Shown here piece after piece: positions 8,134-15,925 of a stretch of 64,000 bases of DNA. Below the pieces are notes generated by a model, which did no database searches, had not been told where the DNA came from, and worked only from the letters and a program-made list of their open reading frames with translations. The first letter of the stretch is position 1, and each line of letters starts with the position of its first letter. Position numbers and translations under genes: made by a program. This DNA is from DATAEY01 sp038199035 (GTDB taxonomy: Bacteria > Actinomycetota > Thermoleophilia > Solirubrobacterales > Solirubrobacteraceae): positions 1 to 64,000 of the forward strand of contig JBBPZM010000009.1 in assembly GCA_038199035.1 (NCBI GenBank). Direction: 5' to 3'.

Positions 8134-9138
8134 ATGGCGGTACGGGTGGGCATCAACGGCTTCGGCCGCATCGGGCGCAACGTGTTTCGCGCGGCGATGG
8201 AGAAGGGCGCGGACATCGAGTGGCTGGCCGTCAACGACCTCACGGACGCGCGCACGCTCGCCCACCTCCTCAAGTACGACTCGACGCTGGGGTCGTATCC
8301 GGGGAGCGTCGAGGTGGCTGGTGGGGCGCTCGTGGTCGACGGCGCCGAGGTCCGTGTGCTGGCCGAGCGCGATCCCGGCGCGCTGCCCTGGGGCGAGCTC
8401 GGGGCCGACGTCGTGATCGAGTCGACCGGCCTCTTCACCGACCGCGAGAACGCGGCCAAGCACATCGCCGGCGGGGCCAAGAAGGTGGTGATCTCCGCGC
8501 CGGCCACTGAGCCCGACGTCACGGTCGCCCTCGGCGTCAACTTCGACGACGCCTACGATCGCGACGCCCACGAGGTCATCTCCAACGCGTCGTGCACGAC
8601 GAACTGCCTCGCGCCCGTGGCCAAGGTCCTCCAGGAGTCGGTGGGCATCCGCCACGGGCTGATGACCACCATTCACGCCTACACCGCCGACCAGCGCCTC
8701 CAGGACATGCCCCACAAGGATCTGCGCCGGGCGCGCGCTGCGGCGATCAACCTCATCCCCGCCTCGACCGGGGCGGCCAAGGCGATCGGGCTCATCATCC
8801 CCGAGCTCCAGGGCAAGCTGCACGGGTTCGCCGTGCGGGCGCCGGTGCCGACGGGCTCGGTCGTCGACCTGACGATCGAGGCCGGACGCGAGACCACGGC
8901 CGACGAGGTCAACGACGCCTTCCGCCAGCGCGCTGACCGCGACGAGCTGGCGGGCATCCTCGCCTACACCGACGAGCCCATCGTCTCCTCGGACATCGAG
9001 AAGTCCCCCTACTCGGCGATCTTCGACTCGCAGCTGACCGCGGTCATCGACGGGACGATGGTCAAGGTCGTCGCGTGGTACGACAACGAGTGGGGCTACT
9101 CCAATCGCGTGGTGGACCTGGTCCAGAAGCTGCTGTGA
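8134..9138 (+). CDS. gap: Glyceraldehyde-3-phosphate dehydrogenase, type I
   Basis: 334 residues, full length. Converts glyceraldehyde 3-phosphate, phosphate and NAD to 1,3-bisphosphoglycerate. The NAD-binding motif GINGFGRIGR is at 6-15 and the acidic N34-D35 after the second strand favours NAD over NADP. The catalytic cysteine is C154 in SNASCTTNC. An AGGAGG lies at 8115-8120. First gene of gap-pgk-tpiA-gpmI, which covers five consecutive steps from triose phosphate to 2-phosphoglycerate except enolase. Confidence 0.97.
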   Translation: MAVRVGINGFGRIGRNVFRAAMEKGADIEWLAVNDLTDARTLAHLLKYDSTLGSYPGSVEVAGGALVVDGAEVRVLAERDPGALPWGELGADVVIESTGLFTDRENAAKHIAGGAKKVVISAPATEPDVTVALGVNFDDAYDRDAHEVISNASCTTNCLAPVAKVLQESVGIRHGLMTTIHAYTADQRLQDMPHKDLRRARAAAINLIPASTGAAKAIGLIIPELQGKLHGFAVRAPVPTGSVVDLTIEAGRETTADEVNDAFRQRADRDELAGILAYTDEPIVSSDIEKSPYSAIFDSQLTAVIDGTMVKVVAWYDNEWGYSNRVVDLVQKLL

Positions 9139-10304
9139 GGACCCTCGACGACGTCGACGTCGAGGGAAAGCGCGTCCTCGTCCGAGTCGACTTCAACGTT
9201 CCCCTCCACGACGGCGAGGTGGCCGACGACACGCGCATCAGGGCGGCCCTGCCCACCATCGAGGCGCTGCGCCGGCGCGGTGCGCGCGTCGTCCTCGTCT
9301 CCCACCTGGGCCGGCCGGCCGACCGCGAGCCCGAGCTCTCGATGCGTCCGGCGGCCGACCGCCTGGCGCAGCTCACCGGCGCCGACGTGACCCTCGCGCC
9401 GGCGGTGGTCGGCCCGCAGACCGAGGCCTTCGCCGCCAACCTGGCGCCCGGCGACGTGTTGGTGCTGGAGAACGTGCGCTACGAGCCTGGCGAGACCGCC
9501 AACGACGAGGACTTCGCCCGCGCCCTGGCCGCGCTGGCCGACGTCTACGTCGACGACGCCTTCGGAGCCTCGCACCGCGCTCACGCCAGCACCGAGGGAG
9601 TCGCCCACCACGTCCCCCAGCGAGCCGCCGGGCTGCTGCTCGAGCGCGAGGTGGCCACGCTGCGGCGGCTGCTCGAGAGCCCCGTCCGGCCACTGGTGGC
9701 GGTGATCGGCGGCGCCAAGGTCGCCGACAAGATCGGCGTCGTCGAAAGCTTCCTCGCGGCCGCCGACGCCGTGCTCATCGGCGGCGCGATGTGCTTCCCG
9801 TTCTTCGCCGCCCAGGGCCATGAGGTCGGCGACTCGCTGTGCGACGAGGACGACGTCACCGTGGCGCGTAAGGCAATGGCCGCGGCCGCCTCGGCCCGTG
9901 CCGAGCTCGGCCTGCCCGAGGACCTGGTCGTGGCCGATCGCTTCGGTGCCGAGGCGCAGCGTCGCGAGCTCGACGGGGTCGACGTGCCGGCGGGCTGGAT
10001 GGGGCTCGACATCGGCCCCCGCAGCGCCGTGGGCTACGCGCGTCGCATCGCGCGGGCGGGGACCGTCTTCTGGAATGGCCCGATGGGGGCTTTCGAGCTA
10101 GAGCCCTTCGCCGCGGGCACCCGGGCGGTGGCCGAGGCGGTGGCGAGCGCGCCCGGTACCACGGTGGTCGGAGGGGGCGACTCGGCTGCCGCGCTGCACG
10201 CCTTCGGCCTGGCCGACCGCGTCGACCACCTCTCGACCGGCGGCGGAGCCGCGCTCGAGCTGCTCGAGGGACGCACCCTTCCCGGCGTCGAGGCGCTGGC
10301 GTGA
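9135..10304 (+). CDS. pgk: Phosphoglycerate kinase
   Basis: 389 residues. Transfers phosphate from 1,3-bisphosphoglycerate to ADP. Family signatures are visible: RVLVRVDFNVPL at about 12-23, SHLGRP around 55-60, GGAKVADKIGV near 195-205, and the nucleotide loop VVGGGDSAAA near the C terminus. The GTG at 9135 overlaps the gap stop (GTGA), so the two are translationally coupled; a longer frame upstream overlaps gap and is not needed. Confidence 0.96.
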   Translation: MRTLDDVDVEGKRVLVRVDFNVPLHDGEVADDTRIRAALPTIEALRRRGARVVLVSHLGRPADREPELSMRPAADRLAQLTGADVTLAPAVVGPQTEAFAANLAPGDVLVLENVRYEPGETANDEDFARALAALADVYVDDAFGASHRAHASTEGVAHHVPQRAAGLLLEREVATLRRLLESPVRPLVAVIGGAKVADKIGVVESFLAAADAVLIGGAMCFPFFAAQGHEVGDSLCDEDDVTVARKAMAAAASARAELGLPEDLVVADRFGAEAQRRELDGVDVPAGWMGLDIGPRSAVGYARRIARAGTVFWNGPMGAFELEPFAAGTRAVAEAVASAPGTTVVGGGDSAAALHAFGLADRVDHLSTGGGAALELLEGRTLPGVEALA

Positions 10305-10356
10305 GCGGGCGGCGTCCGGCCAGACCACGCCGGTGGGCCGGCGGGGCGGACGAGCC

Positions 10357-11118
10357 ATGAGCCGGACCCCGCTCATCGCCGGCAACTGGAAGATGCACAA
10401 GACGGTGGGCGAGGCGCGGGCCCTCGTCGAGGCGCTGGCTGGGCAGGTCGGGGAGGCTGCCGGGGTGGACGTCGCGGTGGCGCCGCCCTTCACCGCCCTG
10501 GCCGGCGCGGTCGAGGTCGCCAAGGGATCGCCGCTCGCCGTGCTGGCCCAGAACATGCACGCCAAGCCCAACGGGGCCTTCACCGGCGAGGTGGCCGCGC
10601 CCATGCTCACCGACCTGGGAGTCGACGGGGTCATTCTCGGCCACTCCGAGCGCCGCCAGCTCTTCGGCGAGACCGATCGCGCGCTCCAGGCCAAGGTGCC
10701 CGCCGCTCTCGAAGCGGGACTGCTTCCGGTCCTGTGCGTGGGGGAGACCGAGGAGGAGCGCGAGGAGGGCGACACCGAGCGCAAGCTGCGCCACCAGGTG
10801 CAGGAGGCCCTCGCCAAGGTGCCGACCGAGCGCCTTGGGGACGTGGTCGTCGCCTACGAGCCGATCTGGGCCATCGGGACGGGTCGGGTGGCCACGCCCG
10901 ATCAGGCGCAGGAGGCGATCGCCTTCATCCGCGCGCTGGTCGGCGACCGCTCGCGCGAGGACGCCGATCGCGTCCGCCTGCTCTACGGGGGAAGCGTGAG
11001 CCCCGACAACGCCCCCGAGCTGCTCGTCCTCCCCGACGTGGACGGCGCCCTGGTGGGCGGCGCCAGCCTCGAGGTCGAGTCCCTCGCAGCCATCGTCGCC
11101 GCCGCCCAGCGGCCATGA
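10357..11118 (+). CDS. tpiA: Triosephosphate isomerase
   Basis: 253 residues. Interconverts glyceraldehyde 3-phosphate and dihydroxyacetone phosphate. Active-site residues are all present: N10 and K12 in GNWKMHK, H96 in GHSERR, E168 in AYEPIWAIGTG, and the phosphate-binding GGS loop in LYGGSV. The start at 10357 (MSRTPLIAGNWK) fits the family; the in-frame ATG-like codon 24 bases upstream adds only an Arg/Gly leader. It sits 52 bases after pgk and overlaps gpmI by 4 bases. Confidence 0.96.
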   Translation: MSRTPLIAGNWKMHKTVGEARALVEALAGQVGEAAGVDVAVAPPFTALAGAVEVAKGSPLAVLAQNMHAKPNGAFTGEVAAPMLTDLGVDGVILGHSERRQLFGETDRALQAKVPAALEAGLLPVLCVGETEEEREEGDTERKLRHQVQEALAKVPTERLGDVVVAYEPIWAIGTGRVATPDQAQEAIAFIRALVGDRSREDADRVRLLYGGSVSPDNAPELLVLPDVDGALVGGASLEVESLAAIVAAAQRP

Positions 11119-12662
11119 GCCTGGCCGCGGGCGCCGAGCGGCTGCCCGTGCCGCGCGCCGCCCTGGTCGTGCTCGACGGCTGGGGGCTCGCTCCGCCCGG
11201 ACCGGGCAATGCCGTTGAGCTGGCGGACACGCCGACCTTCGACGAGCTGTGGTCGCGCTTTCCCCACACACAGCTCCAGGCCGGCGGGCGCAGCGTCGGG
11301 CTGCCCGAGGGGCAGATGGGCAACTCCGAGGTCGGCCACCTCAACCTCGGCGCCGGAGCGGTGATCGTCCAGGACCTCACCCGCATCGACGACGCGGTGC
11401 AGGACGGCTCGCTGGCCGACAACCCGGTCCTATCGCAGGCGCTGAGCGGCGCCGAGCGAGTGCATCTCATGGGCCTCGTCTCCGACGGCGGAGTCCACTC
11501 GGGCTGGCGGCACCTGCGCGCGCTGATCGAGCTGGCGGGAGCCCGGGGGGTGGAGGAGCTGGTCGTCCATGCCTTCACCGACGGGCGCGACACGCCGCCG
11601 ACCGCGGGGGCGGACTATCTCGAGGCCGTCGAGGGATGGTGCCGGCAGGCCGGAGTGGGAAGGGTCGGGAGCGTGATCGGGCGCTACTTCGCCATGGACC
11701 GCGACCGGCGCTGGGATCGCATCCAGCGTGCCTACGACCTGCTGGTCCACGGCCGCGCCCCGCACCGCGCCGCCAGCGGCCCGGAGGCGGTCAGTGCGGC
11801 CTACGAGCGTGGCGAGAGCGACGAGTTCGTCGCCGCGACCCTCGTCGGCGACGAAGCCGCCATCCGCCCGGAGCGCGACTCCGTCCTGGCCTTCAACTTC
11901 CGCCCCGACCGCATGCGCCAGATCAGCCGCGCGCTGGCCGAGCCGGGGTTCGAGGAGGTCGATCGCGGTGGGGCGCCGGCGTTGGAGCGCTACGCGACCA
12001 TGACCGAGTACGAGGAGGGCTGGCCCTACCCGTTGGCCTTCGCTCCCAGCCGCCCCGAGGCCACGCTGGCCGGCGTGCTGGCCGAGCACGGGATCGGCCA
12101 GCTCCACGTCGCCGAGACCGAGAAGTACGCGCACGTCACCTACTTCTTCAACGGGGGGCAGGAGGACCCGTGCCCCGGCGAGGAGCGCGAGCTCGTGCCC
12201 TCGCCGCGCGACGTCCCGACCTACGACCACAAGCCGCAGATGAGCGCCCCGGAGGTCGCGGCGGCGTTCGCGGGGCGCTGGCGCGCGCGCGCGCCCGGTT
12301 TCGGCATCGTCAACTTCGCCAATCCCGACATGGTCGGGCACACCGGGGTCATCCCCGCGGCGGTCAGCGCGATCGAGACGGTGGATCGCGGGCTCGCCGA
12401 GGTCGTCGCGGCCGTGCACGAGTCCGGCGGCGGCTGCGTCATCACCGCCGACCACGGAAACGCCGACCACATGCTCGAGCCCGACGGCAGCCCCAACACC
12501 GCCCACTCGCTCAACCCGGTCCCGCTGATCGTCACGGTCCCCGGGGTGGAGCTGCGCGACGGCGGGATCCTCGCCGACGTGGCTCCGACCGTGCTCGACA
12601 TGCTGGGCCTACCGGCGCCGGAGGCCATGACCGGCCGCTCGCTGATCGTCGGGCGCCGGTGA
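11115..12662 (+). CDS. gpmI: 2,3-bisphosphoglycerate-independent phosphoglycerate mutase
   Basis: 515 residues, alkaline-phosphatase-superfamily mutase converting 3- to 2-phosphoglycerate with two Mn ions. Metal and catalytic residues are visible: D21 in LDGWG, nucleophile S71 in GQMGNSEVGH, HAFTDGRDTPP, the FNFRPDRMRQ motif, and late metal ligands in NPDMVGHTG and ITADHGNADHM. Its ATG overlaps the tpiA stop (ATGA, 11115-11118). Placement directly after tpiA completes a compact lower-glycolysis operon. Confidence 0.96.
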   Translation: MSLAAGAERLPVPRAALVVLDGWGLAPPGPGNAVELADTPTFDELWSRFPHTQLQAGGRSVGLPEGQMGNSEVGHLNLGAGAVIVQDLTRIDDAVQDGSLADNPVLSQALSGAERVHLMGLVSDGGVHSGWRHLRALIELAGARGVEELVVHAFTDGRDTPPTAGADYLEAVEGWCRQAGVGRVGSVIGRYFAMDRDRRWDRIQRAYDLLVHGRAPHRAASGPEAVSAAYERGESDEFVAATLVGDEAAIRPERDSVLAFNFRPDRMRQISRALAEPGFEEVDRGGAPALERYATMTEYEEGWPYPLAFAPSRPEATLAGVLAEHGIGQLHVAETEKYAHVTYFFNGGQEDPCPGEERELVPSPRDVPTYDHKPQMSAPEVAAAFAGRWRARAPGFGIVNFANPDMVGHTGVIPAAVSAIETVDRGLAEVVAAVHESGGGCVITADHGNADHMLEPDGSPNTAHSLNPVPLIVTVPGVELRDGGILADVAPTVLDMLGLPAPEAMTGRSLIVGRR

Positions 12663-12686
12663 CGCGGCGCCGCGGCCGCGGCGTGC

Positions 12687-13343
12687 TCAGGCCGACGGCT
12701 CGTCCAGCGTCCGCGCCACCCAGTCGGTGAACGTCGGCAGCTCCCGCGGGTCGAGCGTGTGGGCGACCGGGGACTCCCGGTAGAGGACGTCGAAGCCGGC
12801 GCCCTCCAGGACGTCCCGGGCCGCTCTTCCCCACTGCACGCCGATGACCTGGTCCTCGGTGCCGTGGGCGATGCCCACCGGCAGGCTCGAGGGGGTGAGA
12901 TCGAGCTCGAAGCCCTCGACCGTCGGGATGAAGCCGCTGAGGGCGAGCAGGCCCGCCGGCTGGGGGCGCCCGGCGCCCAGCGCCAGCGCGTAGGACATCA
13001 CCGCCCCCTGCGAGAAGCCGCCGACGACCGTGCGTCCGAGCGGCACGCTGATCTCGTCGGCCAGGCCGTCGATCCAGCCGCTGAGCTGGGCGAACGTGGT
13101 GCGGAAGGTCTCGGGGTCGGGGTAGCCGATCCGCCGCACGCCGTACCAGTGCTTGCCCCCGGGCGGCATGGACAGCGGTGCCCCGGCGGTCAGCCCCACG
13201 AGCCGACGGTGAGGGTCGAAGACGTCGAGCAGCGGGAAGAGGTCGTGCTCGCTCGTTCCCCGGCCGTGGAGGAGCACGAGGGCACCCTGCGGCTCGCCGG
13301 CAGCCGGCCGGACCAGGTGGGCCAGGGCGTCGAGCGCGCTCAC
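12687..13343 (-). CDS. Phospholipase/carboxylesterase family hydrolase (MhqD-like)
   Basis: 218-residue alpha/beta hydrolase. Catalytic triad candidates are S111 in GGFSQGAV, D164 in GTEDQV and H195 in SPVAHT, with the oxyanion segment LLHGRGTSEHD near 24-34. Family members hydrolyse small esters. The start is a GTG overlapping the stop of the upstream ring-cleaving dioxygenase (GTGA at 13340-13343), so the two are co-translated. In Bacillus, MhqD and MhqO of the same families respond to quinones; a quinone or catechol detoxifying pair is a reasonable inference. Confidence 0.8.
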   Translation of the reverse strand: MSALDALAHLVRPAAGEPQGALVLLHGRGTSEHDLFPLLDVFDPHRRLVGLTAGAPLSMPPGGKHWYGVRRIGYPDPETFRTTFAQLSGWIDGLADEISVPLGRTVVGGFSQGAVMSYALALGAGRPQPAGLLALSGFIPTVEGFELDLTPSSLPVGIAHGTEDQVIGVQWGRAARDVLEGAGFDVLYRESPVAHTLDPRELPTFTDWVARTLDEPSA

Positions 13344-14266
13344 GCGCCCTGCGCCCGCGGGTTGGGCAGCGGGACCAGCGTGCGCTCGAGCTGGGCGCGC
13401 ATCGGCTCGTAGCGCTCGGGCAGCCTGAGCGACTCGCCGAGGTGGTCGGGCGGCTCGTCGATCGCGAACCCCGGCCGGCGGGTGGCCAGCTCGAAGAGCA
13501 CGCCGCTGGGCTCGCGGAAGTAGACGGAGTGGAAGTAGGTGCGGTCGATGACCGGAGTGGGGCGCGCGCCGTGGCGGGCGACACGCTGGCGCCACTGCGT
13601 TAGCTCCTCGTCGTCGCGGCTCGACCAGGCGACGTGGTGCACGGTGCCCGCGCCCTGGACGCCCGGCTCGGGCGGAAGGGGCTCGTAGGCGTAGAGGGCC
13701 CGACGCTCTGCCCCGGCCAGCTCGTAGCTGCCGCGACCGAGCGCCGAGAAGCCGAGGCCCTGCTCGAGCAGCGAGGCGGAGGCGGATGGGTCGGCGGCGT
13801 AGGCCCGGACCCCGTCGAAGCCCCGCAGCGCGTGGGCCGCGGGGACGTCGGAGGTCCGCGCGGTGAGCGGTGGATCGGGCCGCGGTGACGTCACGATCTC
13901 CAGCCGCAGGCCCTCCGGGTCGGCGAAGCGCAGGACGCCGTCGGCGCGCTGCGCTCCCACCCCTTCCCGCTCGAGCCGCGACTGCCAGAAGTCGAGCGAG
14001 TCCTCGTCGGTCGCGCGCCAGGCGATGGTGTGGACCATCCCCGCCCCGTGGCGACCGCGAGCTGCGCCGGGGAACTCGAAGAAGGTCAGGACGCTGCCCG
14101 GCGAGCCTTGCTCGTCGCCGTAGTACAGGTGGTAGACGTCGGGGGCGTCGAAGTTGACGGTCTTCTTGACCAGGCGCAGGCCCAGGACCCGCGCGTAGAA
14201 ATCGACGTTGCCTGGCGCGTCGGCGGTGATCGCGGTGACGTGGTGGATGCCCTCGAGCCGCACCAC
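13340..14266 (-). CDS. VOC-family ring-cleaving dioxygenase (MhqO-like)
   Basis: 308 residues with two VOC modules. Likely Fe ligands are a His in GIHHVTAITADA (8 or 9), a His in GTVHHVAWSS (about 219-220) and a Glu in GVLFELATRRPGF (about 270). The VKKTVNFDAPDVYHLYYGD stretch near 33-51 is typical of the MhqO/glyoxalase dioxygenase group that opens hydroquinone or catechol rings. It is the first gene of a two-gene unit with an esterase and is divergent from the Hsp20-like gene. Confidence 0.8.
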   Translation of the reverse strand: MVRLEGIHHVTAITADAPGNVDFYARVLGLRLVKKTVNFDAPDVYHLYYGDEQGSPGSVLTFFEFPGAARGRHGAGMVHTIAWRATDEDSLDFWQSRLEREGVGAQRADGVLRFADPEGLRLEIVTSPRPDPPLTARTSDVPAAHALRGFDGVRAYAADPSASASLLEQGLGFSALGRGSYELAGAERRALYAYEPLPPEPGVQGAGTVHHVAWSSRDDEELTQWRQRVARHGARPTPVIDRTYFHSVYFREPSGVLFELATRRPGFAIDEPPDHLGESLRLPERYEPMRAQLERTLVPLPNPRAQGA

Positions 14267-14300
14267 GCGGACCCTACCTGCCTCAGACCCCGCGCGAGAC

Positions 14301-14329
14301 TTGACAGATCACGGCTAAGATTTCATAGT
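14301..14329 (+). promoter_or_regulatory. Candidate housekeeping-type promoter
   Basis: TTGACA at 14301-14306 and CATAGT at 14324-14329, separated by 17 bases, stand out in an unusually AT-rich patch ahead of the Hsp20-like mini-gene. A second -10-like TAAGAT at 14316 has poor spacing. The TTGACA may also be half of a heat-shock repressor site, but no full inverted repeat is seen. Confidence 0.45.
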
Positions 14330-14369
14330 GAGCAAACCAGCAGGAAACGATCTTTACGGAGGTACCGAC

Positions 14370-14549
14370 ATGGCTCTCATCCGCTGGGAGCCGGCTCGCG
14401 AGGTCAACTCTCTCCAGTCCGAGATGAACCGGCTCTTCAACACCTTCTTTGGCGAGGCCGGCGCGGACGCCGGCGGCGCCGGGACCGAGCCGGCCGGCGC
14501 CGAGGCCAACGGCCAGCCGTCGCAGCCCGTCAGCGGCCAGGCCGCCTGA
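14370..14549 (+). CDS. Hsp20 N-terminal-arm mini-protein (no crystallin domain)
   Basis: 59 residues. The first 28 (MALIRWEPAREVNSLQSEMN then RLFNTFF) match the conserved N-terminal arm of Hsp20 small heat-shock proteins. The alpha-crystallin domain that should follow is absent and is replaced by an Ala/Gly/Pro-rich tail ending in a proper stop. ATG at 14370 is preceded by GGAGG at 14358-14362; an upstream GTG at 14328 is in frame but overlaps the promoter. It has a promoter-like sequence and a strong hairpin downstream, so it looks like an expressed unit and not random debris. It may be a truncated gene that is still transcribed. Confidence 0.6.
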   Translation: MALIRWEPAREVNSLQSEMNRLFNTFFGEAGADAGGAGTEPAGAEANGQPSQPVSGQAA

Positions 14550-14572
14550 CAGACCAGCCGTTCCGAACGTCA

Positions 14573-14599
14573 GCGGGCCCGCGCCAGGCGCGGGCCCGC
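14573..14599 (+). terminator. Strong hairpin, likely terminator
   Basis: Perfect 12-bp inverted repeat GCGGGCCCGCGC (14573-14584) and GCGCGGGCCCGC (14588-14599) with a 3-base loop, followed by CGCGTTTG. The U-run is short. It lies between the Hsp20-like gene and tgt and probably ends the former. Confidence 0.6.
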
Positions 14600-14620
14600 C
14601 GCGTTTGTAGGCTCGGCCCG

Positions 14621-15838
14621 GTGCCGGACCTGCTGCGCATCGACCACCGCGACGAGGCATCGCTCGCGCGGACCGGCGCCCTCCAGCTGGCCCACGGCGC
14701 GGTCCGGACGCCCGCCTTCGTGCCCCTGGCGACCAAAGGAGCGGTCCGCGGCCTCGTGCCCGAGGAGCTGACGGCCCTGGGCTGCGACATGGTGCTCGGC
14801 AACACCTTCCACCTGCTCCTCGACCCCGGGCCCGAGGTGGTGGCGGCCCACGGGGGCCTTCACGGCTTCATGCGCTGGAGCGGGCCGATCATCACCGACT
14901 CCGGGGGCTTCCAGGTGTTCTCGATGGGCCACGGCACGGTGGCCGACGAGGTCAAGGGCCGCCCGACCGGCGGAGGCGAGCGCACCGGCGCCGTCCTGGG
15001 CATCGAGGAGGAGGGGGTGCGCTTTCGCTCCTACGTGGACGGCGCCGAGCGCTTCCTCTCACCCGAGGCCTCGATGGAGGTACAGGCCGCGCTGGGCTCG
15101 GACATCGCGCTGGCCTTCGACGAGTGCACGCCGTTCCACGTCTCGCGCGAGTACACCCGGCGCTCGACCGAGCGCACGCACCGCTGGCTGCGACGCTGCC
15201 TGGACTGGCACGACGGCCACGGCCCCGCCGGCCAGGCGGTCTACGGGATCGTCCAGGGCGGCGTCCACGAGGACCTGCGGCGGGACTCGGCCCGGGCGGT
15301 GGCCGCCAGCGGCTGCCGGGGCGTGGCGATCGGCGGGTCGCTGGGGCGCGACAAGGCGCAGATGCACGAGGTCGTGGGCTGGGCCACGCAGGAGCTCGAG
15401 GCGGTCGCCCCCGAGCGCCCCCGCCACCTGCTCGGCATCGGCGAGGTCGACGACCTCGTCCGCGGCGTCGAGCTGGGGATCGACACCTTCGACTGCGCCA
15501 TGCCCACCCGGCTGGCCCGTCACGGCATGGCGCTGGTCCCTGATCCGGGGCGCCGCTGGCGAAGCGATCTGACCAAGGCGCCGGCGCGCGGCGCGACCGG
15601 CCCCGTGCTGGACGGCTGTCGCTGCCCGGCGTGCGCCGGTGGCTACTCGCGCGCGTACCTGCGCCACCTGATCCGGGCGCGCGAGCTCACCGGGATGCGG
15701 CTGCTGACGCTCCACAACCTGACCTTCGTGACCGACGTCATGGCGGCGCTGCGCCACGGCCTGGCCGCCGGGCGCCTGGCCGAGGTGACGGAGCAGCTCC
15801 GCGCCGGCGCCGCGCCGGGCGCGCTGCTGACCGCCTGA
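14621..15838 (+). CDS. tgt: tRNA-guanine transglycosylase
   Basis: 405 residues. Exchanges guanine 34 of Asp, Asn, His and Tyr tRNAs for the queuosine precursor. Visible motifs: nucleophile region NTFHLLLDPG, DSGGFQVFSMG with the catalytic Asp, LAFDEC, GIVQGG, GGSLGRDK, the second catalytic Asp in FDCAMPTRLARHG, and the zinc site CRCPAC followed by LLTLHNL. GTG at 14621 begins 22 bases after a hairpin. Length is slightly above the bacterial norm because of a Gly-rich insert (GRPTGGGERTG) after the DSGGFQVFS motif. Confidence 0.94.
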   Translation: MPDLLRIDHRDEASLARTGALQLAHGAVRTPAFVPLATKGAVRGLVPEELTALGCDMVLGNTFHLLLDPGPEVVAAHGGLHGFMRWSGPIITDSGGFQVFSMGHGTVADEVKGRPTGGGERTGAVLGIEEEGVRFRSYVDGAERFLSPEASMEVQAALGSDIALAFDECTPFHVSREYTRRSTERTHRWLRRCLDWHDGHGPAGQAVYGIVQGGVHEDLRRDSARAVAASGCRGVAIGGSLGRDKAQMHEVVGWATQELEAVAPERPRHLLGIGEVDDLVRGVELGIDTFDCAMPTRLARHGMALVPDPGRRWRSDLTKAPARGATGPVLDGCRCPACAGGYSRAYLRHLIRARELTGMRLLTLHNLTFVTDVMAALRHGLAAGRLAEVTEQLRAGAAPGALLTA

Positions 15839-15839
15839 G

Positions 15840-15854
15840 CGGGCGCTGCGCCCG
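15840..15854. terminator. Small hairpin between convergent tgt and kinase genes
   Basis: CGGGC (15840-15844), loop GCTGC, GCCCG (15850-15854), directly after the tgt stop and within a repetitive GGCGC-rich stretch up to 15925. No U-run on either strand; only weak support as a bidirectional terminator. Confidence 0.3.
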
Positions 15855-15925
15855 GCGCGCTGCTGGGCGCCTGGGCCTGCCCCGTGCCGGGCGCCCTCCC
15901 CGCCGCCTGAGCCCAGCGCCGCGCC

